From: Tribonema minus | Taxonomy: Eukaryota; Sar; Xanthophyceae; Tribonematales; Tribonemataceae | Length of the DNA stretch: 64,000 nucleotides | NCBI GenBank assembly: GCA_017506865.1 | Contig: JAFCMP010000123.1 | Location: forward strand, 62,001 to 126,000 | Direction: 5' to 3' | In this document: in pieces, positions 53,669-64,000 of the stretch | How positions within the stretch are numbered: position 1 is the first letter of the stretch | Layout of the letters: every line of letters begins with the position of its first letter | The notes under the pieces: model-generated | What the model was told of the DNA's origin: nothing | What the model saw: the letters and a program-made list of their open reading frames with translations, nothing else | Database searches by the model: none | Position numbers and translations under genes: made by a program

Positions 53669-55229
53669 ATGGAAAATAGCAGCGACATGCCGCAGGCCGG
53701 CTCAGAACCAACGCCTGCGATCAACGCCGCGCTTCTCTTGCCGCTTGAGGAGGCTTTGGTGGAATCCGTGGCGGTGCGGGCGTGGTTTCGTGCGCTTCAT
53801 GCCTCACAACAAGAATTTTTGGACAAAGCTCAAGAATCGCTGGCGCAGGCTGTACGGGAAGGAGACAAGTCCCGAGCCAAACAGTGCACCGACGAAGTGT
53901 TGTGGCGGAACGAGCTACTCAACGCCTTGGAGCCGTATTTATCTGCAACCGAAGAGGACCGCATATACATGAGAAGCTGTGAGTGTCGTCGTGCTTCACG
54001 TTGTCTGTCTCAGCAGCACGCTGGTTAGCTTGTTTGCCGCCTGCTCATTGCAAGCAGATCGCCTTGCCTGTTGCCAGGTATTGCCACAGCTGCTCCTTTG
54101 TGTGCTGCCTACAGGTGCATCATGGTGCTTGCGCCAAAGCCTAATATTTGCACAATGCACCATGATTGTTCAAGTGACACTATCTCGCTGCCTCCGCTGC
54201 CGTGCTGTTGCTTGGCAGTCGCAACCAAGTACCCGGAGTTGAGACAGTTTGTCCCCTGTCCCGACTTCTTCAGGCCTATCGCGAGGCGCGGCCTTGACTT
54301 TTCCTTAAGGGAGTTTTTCAAGGCCCTCATGTCACAGCACGGCGTCACGACGTGGGAGCAGGCGCTTGAGCTCACTCCGGAATCGGCGTGTTTCGAAAAT
54401 GTGCCTAGGAGGATCGTCGCGCGCTTCCTTGCCGTCATATGGACCAAACAGCGGGCAAACAAGAAGGGTGAGTCATATGCCAAGAATCGGTATGCCTGGC
54501 CTGCTAGTGTTGGCTGCGGTTTGTCACCCGAAATGTAGGACGCCTTCTTTGAGTAATCAGCATTTCATGATGTGAGGCAGTAGCGGAACGCGCGACCTGA
54601 GTGTTTTGCCGCTACAAGCGCCTGAGGCCACCAGCATAATATGTGACAACTACAGTGCACATGGAGCGAATGAAAACGAATCAAAAGATCGTAGAGCTCT
54701 AGGTGACAAGGGATGGTTAGCCGCAAGGTGCCTTCCACCAATAATGTGTTTTTGAAGTTACAACATGGGATTTTCAAAAGTCCTAAGGGCAGCAGGGCCA
54801 AAAGCGCTTGCAGAGCTCAAGTGGCTGCACTTATAGATGTCCCTGCTGCTGCTGTTCCACAACGCACCATCAGCTTGCCCCTCATCAATGCAGCAGCTGC
54901 TTTCATTAAAGGCTTGCAGCTACTGCCTGGTGGCATCAGCGGCAGTTGCCATATGCTGACGGTTCTGCACTGGTTGTTGCAGCAGCCACAGCAGGAACAC
55001 TGCAATTTGCTCATTGTTTACGATTCTGGTTGCGATTTGCTCACTATTTTCGTGTGCAGGATTTGAGGCACATACAAGGCCCTCACCCCAACAGCAGCCT
55101 CACCAGCTCAGTGCACTTGGGCACACGGCGTGCGCCATAGCATCTGCTGCTGTGGCTTCCGGTCGTGCTGCTGTATTCAAACACGAACCTGAAAAACCGC
55201 GCCTGCTTGCAGATGAGAAAGATGTCTGA
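53669..55229 (+). CDS. Hypothetical 242-residue protein, three exons
   Basis: Not recognised. Exons 53669-53978, 54219-54467 and 55060-55229 (TGA) join in phase 1 at both junctions with good GTGAGT donors. The N-terminal half is acidic and likely helical ('LLPLEEALVESVAVRAWFRA', 'AQESLAQAVREGDKSRAKQ'). The middle exon encodes 'CPDFFRPIARRGLDFSLREF' and 'TTWEQALELTPES'. The end is Gln/Ala-rich and polar. No signal peptide or membrane span is seen. Consistent phases and protein-like composition support a real gene; no function is proposed. Confidence 0.6.
54655..54745 (-). mobile_element. Dispersed repeat family 2, copy 4
   Basis: 'cgaatcaaaagatcgtagag', 'ctctaggtgacaagg' and 'gccttccaccaata' match 35796-35881 and, reverse-complemented, 24213-24335 and 26385-26525. 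It lies in an intron of the hypothetical gene. Confidence 0.65.
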
Positions 55230-57884
55230 ACAGCATGGTAGCAGGGTGCATGTTGCTCTCAACTGGTCATCCCACCAAGCCTTCGCGCAGAACTGGTATA
55301 TAGATGCATCCAGCTGTGTGGGTCAAATGCATATGACCTCATTGTGCTACCAATTGGGCGCTGTACATATTGCACTGTTTTTGCGTGGCTCTACAAGGTG
55401 ATTTGGTCAGGGGACCGAACTCTAATGTAAATACAGAAATGTGCATCTTTGTCAACCGCGGCGAGCTCTGCTGTTGTAGCCCCACCACCATCTGCAGCCT
55501 TTATCCATGTCATTTTTCTCCTGCGCCCATCATTTGGAATGCCGCAACAGTCTTTGCAGCAAATGCACAGCACTCAGAGCCGACCTGTGTGCCAGTTTAC
55601 CATTGAGCAATGGCTCATGAAAGCATTTGTTGGCGATGCGCGTGGGGCAAACCACTATGATCATCAGACAATCCATAGCCCGTTAAGGCATTGCCGTGCA
55701 GCGTCCCAAGCATGGTGGCATTCACCGTGGTGTTATGGGCTGTATGGCCTTGTGCGTGCTGCTGGCTACGCCTGCTACCAAAGGCATGTTGTCATGGGTC
55801 AAGCACATTTTGCTTTTCAAAGCACGCATCAGCAGTACATGTTGTAAATGTGGTCAACTCAAATTCGACACAAATGGTAACGACGCAAGTTGTCAACGTG
55901 TTGGCGCTGTGCACGGTAGGCAACGACTCGCACCTGTGTACGTATGGACTTGTATTTATTAAGGCCTGTGTACTGGCGATTCTGGCAGCAGGTGTAGCTG
56001 ACATCTGCCATTTAGCAGGCCCTCACTAGATAAGCACATTGACCAGAGCTGGTAATTCCGCCAACGTCGCAGTTCCTGTGTCAGGAAACAGAATAAAGTG
56101 GGACGGGACCACGAGCCTTCTTTGAGGCGCCATAGCCTCTGTGATCCTCTACACAGCCAGTATCTTTGGGCGTGCAAAGCTGCGAGCTTGTTCAGTTGAG
56201 CAAACTACTCAGGGCATTGCTTACAGCAATCAGCTGTACTGCAAGGTGGAGATTGCCTTAACCCTAACCTTAAACACTGAACCTTCATCCTATCTCTAGG
56301 GACTTGCTGTACCGTTGCTGTCAGGGCCTTGCCCGTCAGCAGCCGTGACTGCGACCAACAAATACTTGGTCAAGATGTCTGAACAATGACGCTGGCCACA
56401 GTGGGAGTACGATTTTCAGTGCACTTGTACAAGCGCACCGAAGCGGCTGTGCGAAAGGCGAAAGCGCGCATGCGGTATGCATCAACCTCATTACGCATAC
56501 ATGTTTGAACTCCGATTTTATTGTTAACATCAACTTCATCATGAAGTTCGTCCATTCTCAATCAAAGCAGTGCAGCCTGACATGTGATATAATCTGGAGT
56601 TGTCACGACCGGGCTAGCCAGACAGCAGACATGTAGCGGTGTGTGCGCACCGCCCTCTGCCGCATGGCGCGTTTCGATACGCTGCACAGAGTACACTCAG
56701 TCTGTCACCGAGACAGCGGTTGCAGCTTTGCTGGCAGTTGTCACAACAAGCCCACCAGGCGCTGCATGCTTGTCTTGCAGCGGGCGCTGCAAGACAAGCA
56801 TGCAGCGCCAGACCTTGTGAGCGCAGTCAGCAAGGCGAAAGAGACGTGCAGTGCATACAGTCCTGAGTTTTGTTTCCATTTTCGCTAACAGCATGGTGAA
56901 GTGGCAATCACAGTCGCACCACACAGGTGTAAAAGCCTCCCTCAGTAGCTTCGCAATTCTTGGCTGCATTCTCAGCCGCTCTAAAGCCCTTGTTGCCGGA
57001 GTTGCCATCACCAAAACTGGCTTTCTCTGTGATCATCGCCTTCCCTGCTCTTCTTGCCCTTCCGTGCCAGTCTGTGATTGCGAGTCACCACGCTTGGCAC
57101 AGCGCTTGCAGCTGTGAGCGGCTCGCTGCCTCTGCCTTCGCCGCTGTATACTTAAAGCTTCGTTTTTGGTATTTCATTTTCACATGAGCCGTGCGCAACA
57201 GAGCTCAGCAATGCCAGCTGCATGCACCGGAGCACTGCTGCAAGACACGTGTACCGACCCCCATGCCGCCCTAAAACATAGGGCAAAGTTGCACTGGAAG
57301 TGGGGCGCAGCCGAATGGTCACGGCACACTGCTGGACACCTCGTTCCCAACCGCACACTTCAAACGACGCCGCTGCTCTCGACGTACTACCGCATATCAA
57401 CAGCATTTGCCATATCGCTTGCGCCGCTCGCACGCCACTGCGCAGTCCCCCCCCCCCCCCCATTCTGGTAGCGTGAAGCTGCTAAACAGCCAATCCCCGC
57501 ATGGTGCCGTCGCTTTGAGTGCGAGCGCTGAAAACAATCTGATCTTCCGCTGCTGTGTGGCGTCTGCTGTTGCCGCTACTAGCAGCACTGCCAGTCAGCC
57601 CCCGCCCCCCCCCCTCCTGCCCCCCGCCCCCGGTGCACGGACACCCCCCTTTCCTGTGCACAATGCACCCGCTGCCGCACCCCCCGCAGCGCCGCTACTA
57701 GTAGTGCCGCCAGTCAACACCTCCCCTCCCCCCCGCCCCCCCTCCCTTCCCCCTGGTGCACGGACACCCCCCTCGCTGCCGCACGTGGCCTCAATGCTGC
57801 CCTCGAATCCCGTTTTCTTATTTGCGCACACTACAGCAGCACGCGCGCACAGCCCTGCGTTGCGGCCGCCGCCGCCGCCGCGCG
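55230..57884. other. Intergenic region before the ABCG transporter 3' end
   Basis: No gene was recognised. Small ORFs have no protein-like features. It contains the perfect palindrome at 56758-56809 and, near the transporter end, C-rich stretches (57447-57463, 57600-57640, 57720-57760) that keep an Ala/Pro-rich frame open on both strands. I do not consider these coding. Confidence 0.5.
56758..56809. repeat. Perfect 25-bp palindrome with 2-base spacer
   Basis: The left arm 56758-56782 and right arm 56785-56809 are exact reverse complements; the arm starts 'ggcgctgcatgcttgtcttg'. The spacer is GG. It would form a cruciform in DNA or a very stable hairpin in RNA. It is not next to a recognised gene end. 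Confidence 0.95.
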
Positions 57885-60800
57885 CTACCGCCGCTCAAAG
57901 CTGATGAGCCGCAGCGCCGCGTACGTCAGCGCTCGGAAGATGACAAAGCTGGCAAGCAGAATGGGTATCGCCGCCCATTTGCCGGTGCCCCCGAAGCCGT
58001 ACGCGTCGAGGAGCTGGCGATACACCTCCTCGGGCGTGATGGGCACGCCCGGGGGGATCGGGAACAGGTCGTCGTTGCCCTGTGGCAGGGGGGGGGGGGG
58101 GGGGGGGGGGGGGGGTCGTAGGGGTATGTACTTCAGTATTATGGGTATGAGCACTGCGCCTGAGGGTATCGGAAACAGGTCGACGTTGCCCTGTGGCGGA
58201 AGGGGGGGGGGCGTGGGGGTATGTGTTATAGTTATGAGCACTGCGCACGAGGGTATCAGGAACAGGTCGTCGTTCCCCAGTGGCGGAGGGAGGGGGCGTG
58301 GCGGCATGTTTTAAGGGCATGAGCACTGCGCCCGAGGGGTATTGGGAACAGGTCGTCGTTGCCCTGTGGCCAGGCGGGTGGGGAGGGGGGAGCGTGGGGG
58401 TATGTATGATGGGTATGAGCACTGCGTCTGAGGGTATCGGGACGAGGTCGACGTTGGTGTGTGGCAGGGGGCGGGGGGCATGCGGGTATGTATTATGGTA
58501 TGAGCACTGTGCGCAGTGAGGCGCAGGGCAAGAGCCAGGCGGCTCGCATGCAGTCATTGGGCTTCCTCTGCACACGGCCAGGCTGGCAGTGCATGGCGCG
58601 ATGTATTTGCGCGTGAGGATTGCCTGGCGCGTCATTTTTGGCTAGGGTCGGGCTTTGGATAGGGTTATTTTTGGCAACGCGGTGACCCTTGATGCGGACC
58701 GCCCACAAGTCACAGCAGCACAAGACATGGGTCCATCAGTGGGCGCTGGTGAGCCGCTCGGGTGTGCAGAATGCCGCTGTGCAGGCGCCAGGTACAGTGG
58801 TCGTGGCGGTGCGCCGTCAGCACTGCGCAACATCGCGCGTATGATTGAAGCACTGCGGCAACAAGAACTTGATGTTGCCATAAGCAGGCAGCCGCAGCGT
58901 ACTACTGTACCCGGTAAATGCCCTTGACGATAAACATTTGCTCACGCCATACAGCCTGCAGCTGCGGCGTGGCGGAGTGGCAGAGGTTGTCTTTATGTGG
59001 TGGAGCTAGCTCACTGACATGCGGTGGGCGTCTTGTGTGCTGCTTGACGCGTATCAGAATCAGAGTCAGAGTCTCATGCAGCATGCACCGAGGAGATTTC
59101 ACCCCCAGATGCATGCAGCCCTACATAACCCTAACCTTAGCCCTTAGCAGCGATTGTCTAGATGCTCTGTGCATACAGTTCTCCATGTAAACCACAGGAC
59201 TCAACGAAACAATTCGCTCGCTCCACCTTGAACTTGTTGTTTATCTAGCCCTTGCAGCGCCTCGCGCACAAAGCTTTTGTTCAGATGCTCTGTGCACACA
59301 GCTAGCTCCCTTCGGAAATTACAGTACTGAACGCATTTTAAACACTATTTTAATGTTTCAGAAAACGTGTTGATGCGTCACCTTGAACTCGTTGATGACC
59401 AGCCCTTGCAGCGCCCAGCGCACAAAGCTGACCTCCGGCGCCCACGTCTTGAGATACGTGGGCAGCGTGGGGACGCGCACGATGAAGCCCCCAAACGCGA
59501 TGAAGAAGAAGAGGAGGATGGGGAAGAGAGCGATGGCCACCTGCTCCGTGCGGCATGTGCATGCCAGCAGCTGGCAGAAGCTGCGACGCACAGAGAGGAG
59601 CATACCGTAGGTATATAGTTTGAAGTCATATTCTTGATTGTAGCTTTCAGAGACTGGGAAATTGTGTTACAAGGAGCAGATGTGTCGCAGCAGTGGTCGA
59701 AGAAGACCGTGAGGATCATGCAGCAACAGCTGGCAGAAGCTGCGGCGCACAGTGGCAAGCACATTGTAGACACATGACATATACCTCAGTTTTGAATGCG
59801 GTTCTCCTCACAGATTCGGCAGTTGTGCTGCAGGGAAGCGGAGCCAATGCTAGTCGCAGAGCAATGCAAGGATGTGGTTGTTAACATTAACCCTAAACCC
59901 TGTCTCCCTGCGGCAGGTGCAGGGCACGCGCTGAGAAAGACTGCAGCGCAGCAGGCAGAAAGGGGGCACGCGCATCACAGGGTCTTGGTACCCTTCGCAC
60001 CGCTAGCTAGCCAACGTCAACACCACCACACAATGCAAGAGTTGGTGCTGAAGAGAACCCAATGGGAAGTTGGGTGACTTCATGTTGAGGATGATGGAAA
60101 CGGAAACACGTTTTCTCTTTTGCCAAGCAGGCTATTGCACTGGCGAGCCTGGTCTTTGCTCGCGCTTGTGCCAACTTGACAACAACAACCAATTTGATCA
60201 ATAGGTAACGTACTCCGCTGCTGGCTGCCCCAGTTCTCTTCGCACAAAGCTTCAACTGTTACGGTGCCGCGCCCATTACCTGAGGGGCACGACATCGCTG
60301 AGCGCCATCACCAGGGGCAGATTATGCAAACCGGCAATCTGCATGGGCTACACAAGCCCACCTTTCTGTCTTAACATCCAACTACGCTCTGCTGCAGCTG
60401 TGAGCCCGGCGGTTACAGTAATGCACCCCCTTGCTGCCAATTCCGAGTACTCCGCAAAAACACTTCACTTGACGGTGTCGCAAAAACCCCATTTGCCATT
60501 GCCTGAGGGACACGACGCTGCTGAGTGCCATCACCAGATTAAGTACACGACAATCTGCACGGGTCACACAATCTTTCCTCCGTGTCGATATCAGCTGCGA
60601 TAGGCTGCAGCTGTGTGCCCGCCAATCACAAGCAATGCACTTCACCTGAGGGACACGGCGTTGCTGACCGCCATCACCACGAGCACATTATGCAAGCCCA
60701 CAATCTGCTTGGGCTACACCAACGCACTTGTCCATCTTGATATGCGCGACGCTTTGCTACAGCTGTGTGCCCGGCAGTGCACCCCTTGCTGCCAATTCCC

Positions 60801-63671
60801 GAGTATTCCGCAATAACACTTCACTTTACAGTACCGCAATACAGTACCGCAAAACCCCCACTACCCATTACCTGAGGGACACGACGTTGCTGAGCGCCAT
60901 CACCAGGACAAAGTACGCGAACCCGTCGAACGCGCCGTTCAGCCCCGCCATGTAGTACAGCGGTATGGAGAAGACCAGCGTGTTGATGAGCATCAGCGGC
61001 ACGCTAGCGGCGAAGGTGGCGACCCAGTGCGGGCACGTGCCGTACGCACGGCCGCCGCGCTCGCGGTAGAACAGCAGCCTGCGCATTGCAAGGGAAGGGC
61101 GCGGGGGTTTCAAAGGCAGGTCACATGCGTATTCGGTGCGGTTGTGTCGTTGGATAGGGATAGAAGAACATACGGGCCATGCGCTTAGTATTAGGGTTAG
61201 TGTGCTGTAAGCGCGCCCGCCGCGCTCACAATAGAACAGCAGCCTGCGTTGGCGACGCAGGGGAGGGGCGCGGGGGTTTCAATGACAGGCCACATTTTCG
61301 GTGCGGTTGTGTCAGTTGGATATGTACAGAAGAACAGACGGGCCACTCGCGTTTGCTGCTGCCGTGCCATTGAAGTGGGAGAGAACAGCGGCTTGCGCGC
61401 AACGCGAGAGAGGCGCGCGGGGGTTTCAGATCGGAGCACCCGGTGGTAGGAATTGAAGAAACACACACACTTGTGCAACTTTGGTTGAAGCAAGTTGGTT
61501 TTTCCATGGTAAAGACATATTTATCAATCCTCTTATGAACCCGAACCAAAGCCGTACGCACGCACGCCGCGCTCACGATAGAACGCGCGTTTTATGCTCA
61601 AATTGGGATAGAACATCAAATTTGCGCACGACGAGGGAAAGGCGCGTGGGGGGTTCAGAGACTGGCCGCAAGCGTTTTGCTGCTGTTAAGCAAGCCATTG
61701 GACAGAGATAGGAGAACAGCAGCCTGTGCGCGCAATGTGAAAGAGTTGGGCGCAGGGGTTTCAGATCGGGGCCGCGCGTTCTGCTGCCGTTGTGCCCGAT
61801 AGATTGAAGAGATGGTGGATCATTGCGAGCTTCTGAAGGCCAGCGGAATTTGCAACCCTGCGGTTGCGGTGCGTGGGCATAAGCGTCTGCGTGTGCAGAG
61901 GACAGTTGCCGCCCCCCCTGTCCAGGGGTTCAGATCGGTCTCCGCATGTTTCATCGCCCCTCGAAACCGCTCTTTGATTGCAGAGATGGTAGGCTGTTGA
62001 GAGCCTTTGAGGGGGGGCAGCGCTCTCATGGCCCTACTGCCTCGTTGCAAATGCCCCCCCACGCCCCCCCCCCCCCCCCAGAGCAGACCTACTGCACTCT
62101 GCAGCCGCTAGCGCCGCCTCCAGTGGGTCGCATGGGTGAACGGCGCCGGCGCTAGACACACAGCATGTACATTGTAGTGCTTCACTGCCACCATTGAACT
62201 TGCTTAACTTCAACATCAAAAATGCGTACGTGGCGCATGCTGCGAAGGCTGCAACAGGGCACTCCGGTACTGACGCAAACCAGAGAATGAGACTCGCAAT
62301 GACGTATCAGTCAAGTCGTCGAGCACTCATTCACCTGTCCTCGAAGTTGGCGGGTATCGCCTGCTGGTTGCCGAGCATGATGAACACGAGGCAGAAGAAC
62401 AGGAGGCTGAAACGCTCGTAGATGCGCGCCGGCCCCAGCTGCCACCACAGGAAGCCGTAGAAAGTGCCCACAAACAGGTTCCTGACGATGGCTGGTCACC
62501 AGTTGAAGTAAGGAAGCAAATGGGCAGACTGTTGGTGAGACACATTTTGACGATGGCTGGTCACCAGTTGAAGTAAGGAAACAAACGGGCAGACTGTTGG
62601 TGAGATACAGTAAGATACAGAGTAGTGAAATGACTCAATGCAGCAGCGCTCGCAGAGGTGCCCACACACAGGTTCCTGACGATGGCTGGTCACCAGTTGA
62701 AGTAAGGAAACAATCGGGCAGACTGTTGGTGAGACACAACGGTGCAGTAACTCCATGCACCAGCGCTTTTGGGTGCCCACGAACAGGTTCCTGACGATGG
62801 CTGGTCACCAGTTGAAGTAAGGAAACAGATGGGCAGCTTGGTGAGACACAACAGTGTATGATGGGATATAAGCATTGATGTTCCTGACGATGGCTGGTCA
62901 TGCGAGTATAAATAACTAGAGGAGGACTGTTTTTATGAGATGCTGAGATTTGAGATAACGTGCAACAGAAGCAGATTATTGATGTCTCATGAGCAATCGA
63001 CATGTCTGATGAGCACAACACTGTGCACGGGTCTGTGAGGAAATGAACTTAGGGTTAGGGGTGAGAGTTACCAATCCTCAAGTAGGATTATCAATCCTAC
63101 ACTAGAATTATCAGCCCTAAAATAACGCTAACCTTCACTCTAAACCTGATCAGCAGTTGCTCGCACATCGATGGTCGACGATGCTACTGAAGTAAATTCC
63201 AGCCATCGCGCACAGCAACGGTCGACGATGCTGTCGACCGTTGCTGCTCAAGCAAACTCTAGCAATGGCCAGCGCATGGAAAAACTGATCTAGACAGCAG
63301 AAAGGACGCCACATCTGTAGTCTCAATGGCATCAATGGCTTTGAGCGGTGGGCGATGACTCTGGGGTAACTTACCCTAATCCTTACCCTAACCCAAACCC
63401 TAACCCTGGCCCTAACCCTGAGGGGGCAGACGTGCCGCATTCAAGTCCTGTAGTCAAGATCTAGTATTCAGCAGATTCGAGGTGGACGTTGAGAATTACA
63501 GGACCATGCACAGAAACATCAAATATGAACGGGCTCCTAAAAGTCTCAGTGATGCGTGCGTCTACCAATACGACAGAGGGCATAGACGGCAGCTGCACTT
63601 TTAAAAGCGCATGTCAAAAGCACTCACAGGTGATCCACAGTCGCCGGCTCTTGAAGGTCTTGAGCAGGTGC
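57885..63671 (-). CDS. ABCG-family transporter, membrane domain (5 exons; ATP-binding part outside window)
   Basis: ABCG transporters export lipids or small molecules. Minus-strand exons: 63671-63628, 62491-62335, 61078-60872, 59580-59382 and 58079-57885 (TAG); phases close, 266 residues in the window. The order is typical of the ABC2 membrane domain: 'KTFKSRRLWITSIVRNLFVG' into span 1, 'IYERFSLLFFCLVFIMLG', then the hallmark 'FEDRLLFYRERGGRAYG', 'PLMLINTLVFSIPLYYMAGL', 'FVLVMALSNVVSL', 'PILLFFFIAFGGFIV' and 'VRWALQGLVINEF', ending 'DAYGFGGTGKWAAIPILLAS' and a basic tail. The nucleotide-binding domain should lie upstream, beyond 64000. Introns carry exon-edge copies on both sides. Confidence 0.9.
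58080..58480 (-). repeat. Four acceptor-side copies of the last ABCG exon start
   Basis: Units of about 85-100 bp contain (plus strand) 'gtatgagcactgcgc', 'gggtatcgg(g)aacagg', 'tcg(t/a)cgttgcc' and 'ctgtggc' plus a G run. The exon-side part codes for 'GNDDLFPIP' on the minus strand. Copies end near 58191, 58275, 58364 and 58458; the true exon ends at 58079. Long G/C runs mark each acceptor. Confidence 0.95.
59710..59770 (-). repeat. Acceptor-side copy of ABCG exon 4 start
   Basis: 'agctggcagaagctgcggcg' with 'cacag' repeats the true boundary at 59571-59592. A weaker relative may occur near 59910-59945. Confidence 0.8.
60275..60700 (-). repeat. Three donor-side copies of ABCG exon 3 end
   Basis: On the plus strand 'ttacctgagggacacgacgt' with 'tgctgagcgccatcacca' is the true donor and exon end (60866-60905). 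Versions recur at 60637-60680, 60500-60540 and 60277-60318. They carry the codons for 'VMALSNVVSL' and the GTAA donor, or remnants of it. Confidence 0.9.
61200..61770 (-). repeat. Four acceptor-side copies of ABCG exon 3 start
   Basis: Plus-strand words 'cgccgcgctc', '(a)tagaacagcagcctgcg' and 'gggcgcgggggtttca' recur at about 61210-61282, 61380-61432, 61565-61665 and 61712-61765. The true boundary is at 61050-61115. They correspond to codons 'LLFYRERGG' preceded by the acceptor. Confidence 0.85.
62500..62905 (-). repeat. Acceptor-side tandem units before ABCG exon 2
   Basis: Plus-strand 'acaggttcctgacgatggct' followed by 'ggtcaccagttgaagtaagg' and 'gcagactgttggtgagacac' marks the true exon start (62472) and copies at about 62667 and 62784, with shorter forms at 62549 and 62880. 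Units are about 105-120 bp and each keeps an acceptor. Confidence 0.95.
63372..63422. repeat. Degenerate CCCTAA tract (ABCG intron 1)
   Basis: Seven to eight CCCTAA-like units with variants (CCCTTA, CCCAAA, CCCTGG). Related tracts are at 20140, 22583, 25050, 25195, 42030-42100, 44705-44770 and 63048. Confidence 0.85.
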
Positions 63672-64000
63672 CTGATGACGGGGAAACAGACAAGGCAGCC
63701 CGATGATTGTGTTTTGAGACAGCGCGGCTCTCTGGACGGCAAAAGTGACTGAGATTTTGATGCTGCCATAAATGGACAGCTACAGCCACCTTTTGAGGTT
63801 TTGGTATCAAGGCGGCAGGCACGCCCACGCTGCGGGCAAAACTTTCTGGGTTTCTTGTGCTGCCATGAATGACAGCTGCAGCCACGTACGTCATGATGGT
63901 CTGGTTCTCGACGCAGGGAAACAGACAGAGTAGCCCGGGCCTTGTGCTTGGAGAGAGCGGGGCATGCTGGAGAACAAGTGACTGGATTCTTGCGGCCGCC
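63672..64000 (-). other. Intron of the ABCG gene at the window edge
   Basis: No further exon was recognised. Two copies of an intron-end block ('gggaaacagaca' and neighbours at 63680 and 63916; 'agactgagattttga' and 'gtgactggattcttg' at 63747 and 63979) suggest one acceptor-side duplication unit. Confidence 0.5.

Noticed and set aside
57407..57904. Pro/Ala-rich plus-strand frame of 165 residues
   Set aside because: Composed of C runs opposite the 3' end of the ABCG gene; no homology-like blocks and no splice or start context.
58960..59030. tRNA-like start 'gtggcggagtggcagagg'
   Set aside because: No plausible anticodon stem, T-arm or acceptor stem follows.
62500..62905. Direct-repeat array considered as CRISPR
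   Set aside because: The units are whole intron-end plus exon-start copies with no distinct spacers, in a eukaryotic intron.

Overview
This window is nuclear DNA from a eukaryotic alga. Exons are very GC-rich and the proteins are rich in Ala and Gly. Almost every gene is broken by spliceosomal introns (GT-AG, with one GC-AG). One nuclear gene (CSP41b) begins with a signal peptide followed by a Phe-containing cleavage site, the type of presequence used to enter plastids of secondary red-algal origin. Short TTAGGG-type tracts are scattered through the introns. A haptophyte or related secondary red-plastid alga is my best inference; the sequence alone does not fix the species.

Layout: (1) 782-8462 (+), the C-terminal part of a BIG/Sec7-family ARF guanine-nucleotide exchange factor whose catalytic part lies upstream of the window. 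(2) 9526-10105 (-), a compact two-exon O6-alkylguanine-DNA alkyltransferase. (3) About 10766-15956 (+), an unrecognised gene with Gln/Gly-rich and small exons, damaged and surrounded by direct and inverted duplications. (4) 17534-17791 (+), a small unknown ORF. (5) 17926-29453 (+), a nine-exon plastid-targeted CSP41b-like protein. (6) 31899-50412 (+), a 17-exon P-type ATPase of the Na+/K+-ATPase-like IIC group with a one-base frameshift and a changed M4 ion-binding motif. (7) 52156-53226 (-) and 53669-55229 (+), two unknown genes arranged head to head. (8) 57885-63671 (-), the membrane domain of an ABCG-type transporter whose ATPase domain would lie beyond the right edge. Exon boundaries were set by homology, reading phase and splice consensus; phases close across every junction in genes 1, 2, 5, 6, 7 (+ gene) and 8, apart from the single frameshift.

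The most striking feature is not a gene but a rule followed by the introns. In four unrelated genes, on both strands, introns carry ladders of partial copies of the adjoining exon edge together with its splice site. Next to the 5' splice site the copies contain exon end + GT + intron start; next to the 3' splice site they contain intron end + AG + exon start. The real exon is the outermost copy on each side. Where several donor-side copies exist, the nearest are usually the best preserved. Gene ends behave the same way: the ATPase 5' flank is a multi-copy tandem array and the CSP41b stop region is copied once downstream. The introns also hold many small hairpins built from ACTTCAAGT/ACTTGAAGT arms. 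I read this as repeated tandem duplication across splice junctions, tolerated because splicing removes the inner copies, which lengthens introns and leaves decoy exons and spare splice sites.

There is no operon-like organisation and the genes do not form one pathway. The recognised proteins act in vesicle traffic (ARF-GEF), DNA repair (alkyltransferase), plastid RNA metabolism (CSP41b), cation transport (P-type ATPase) and lipid or small-molecule export (ABCG).
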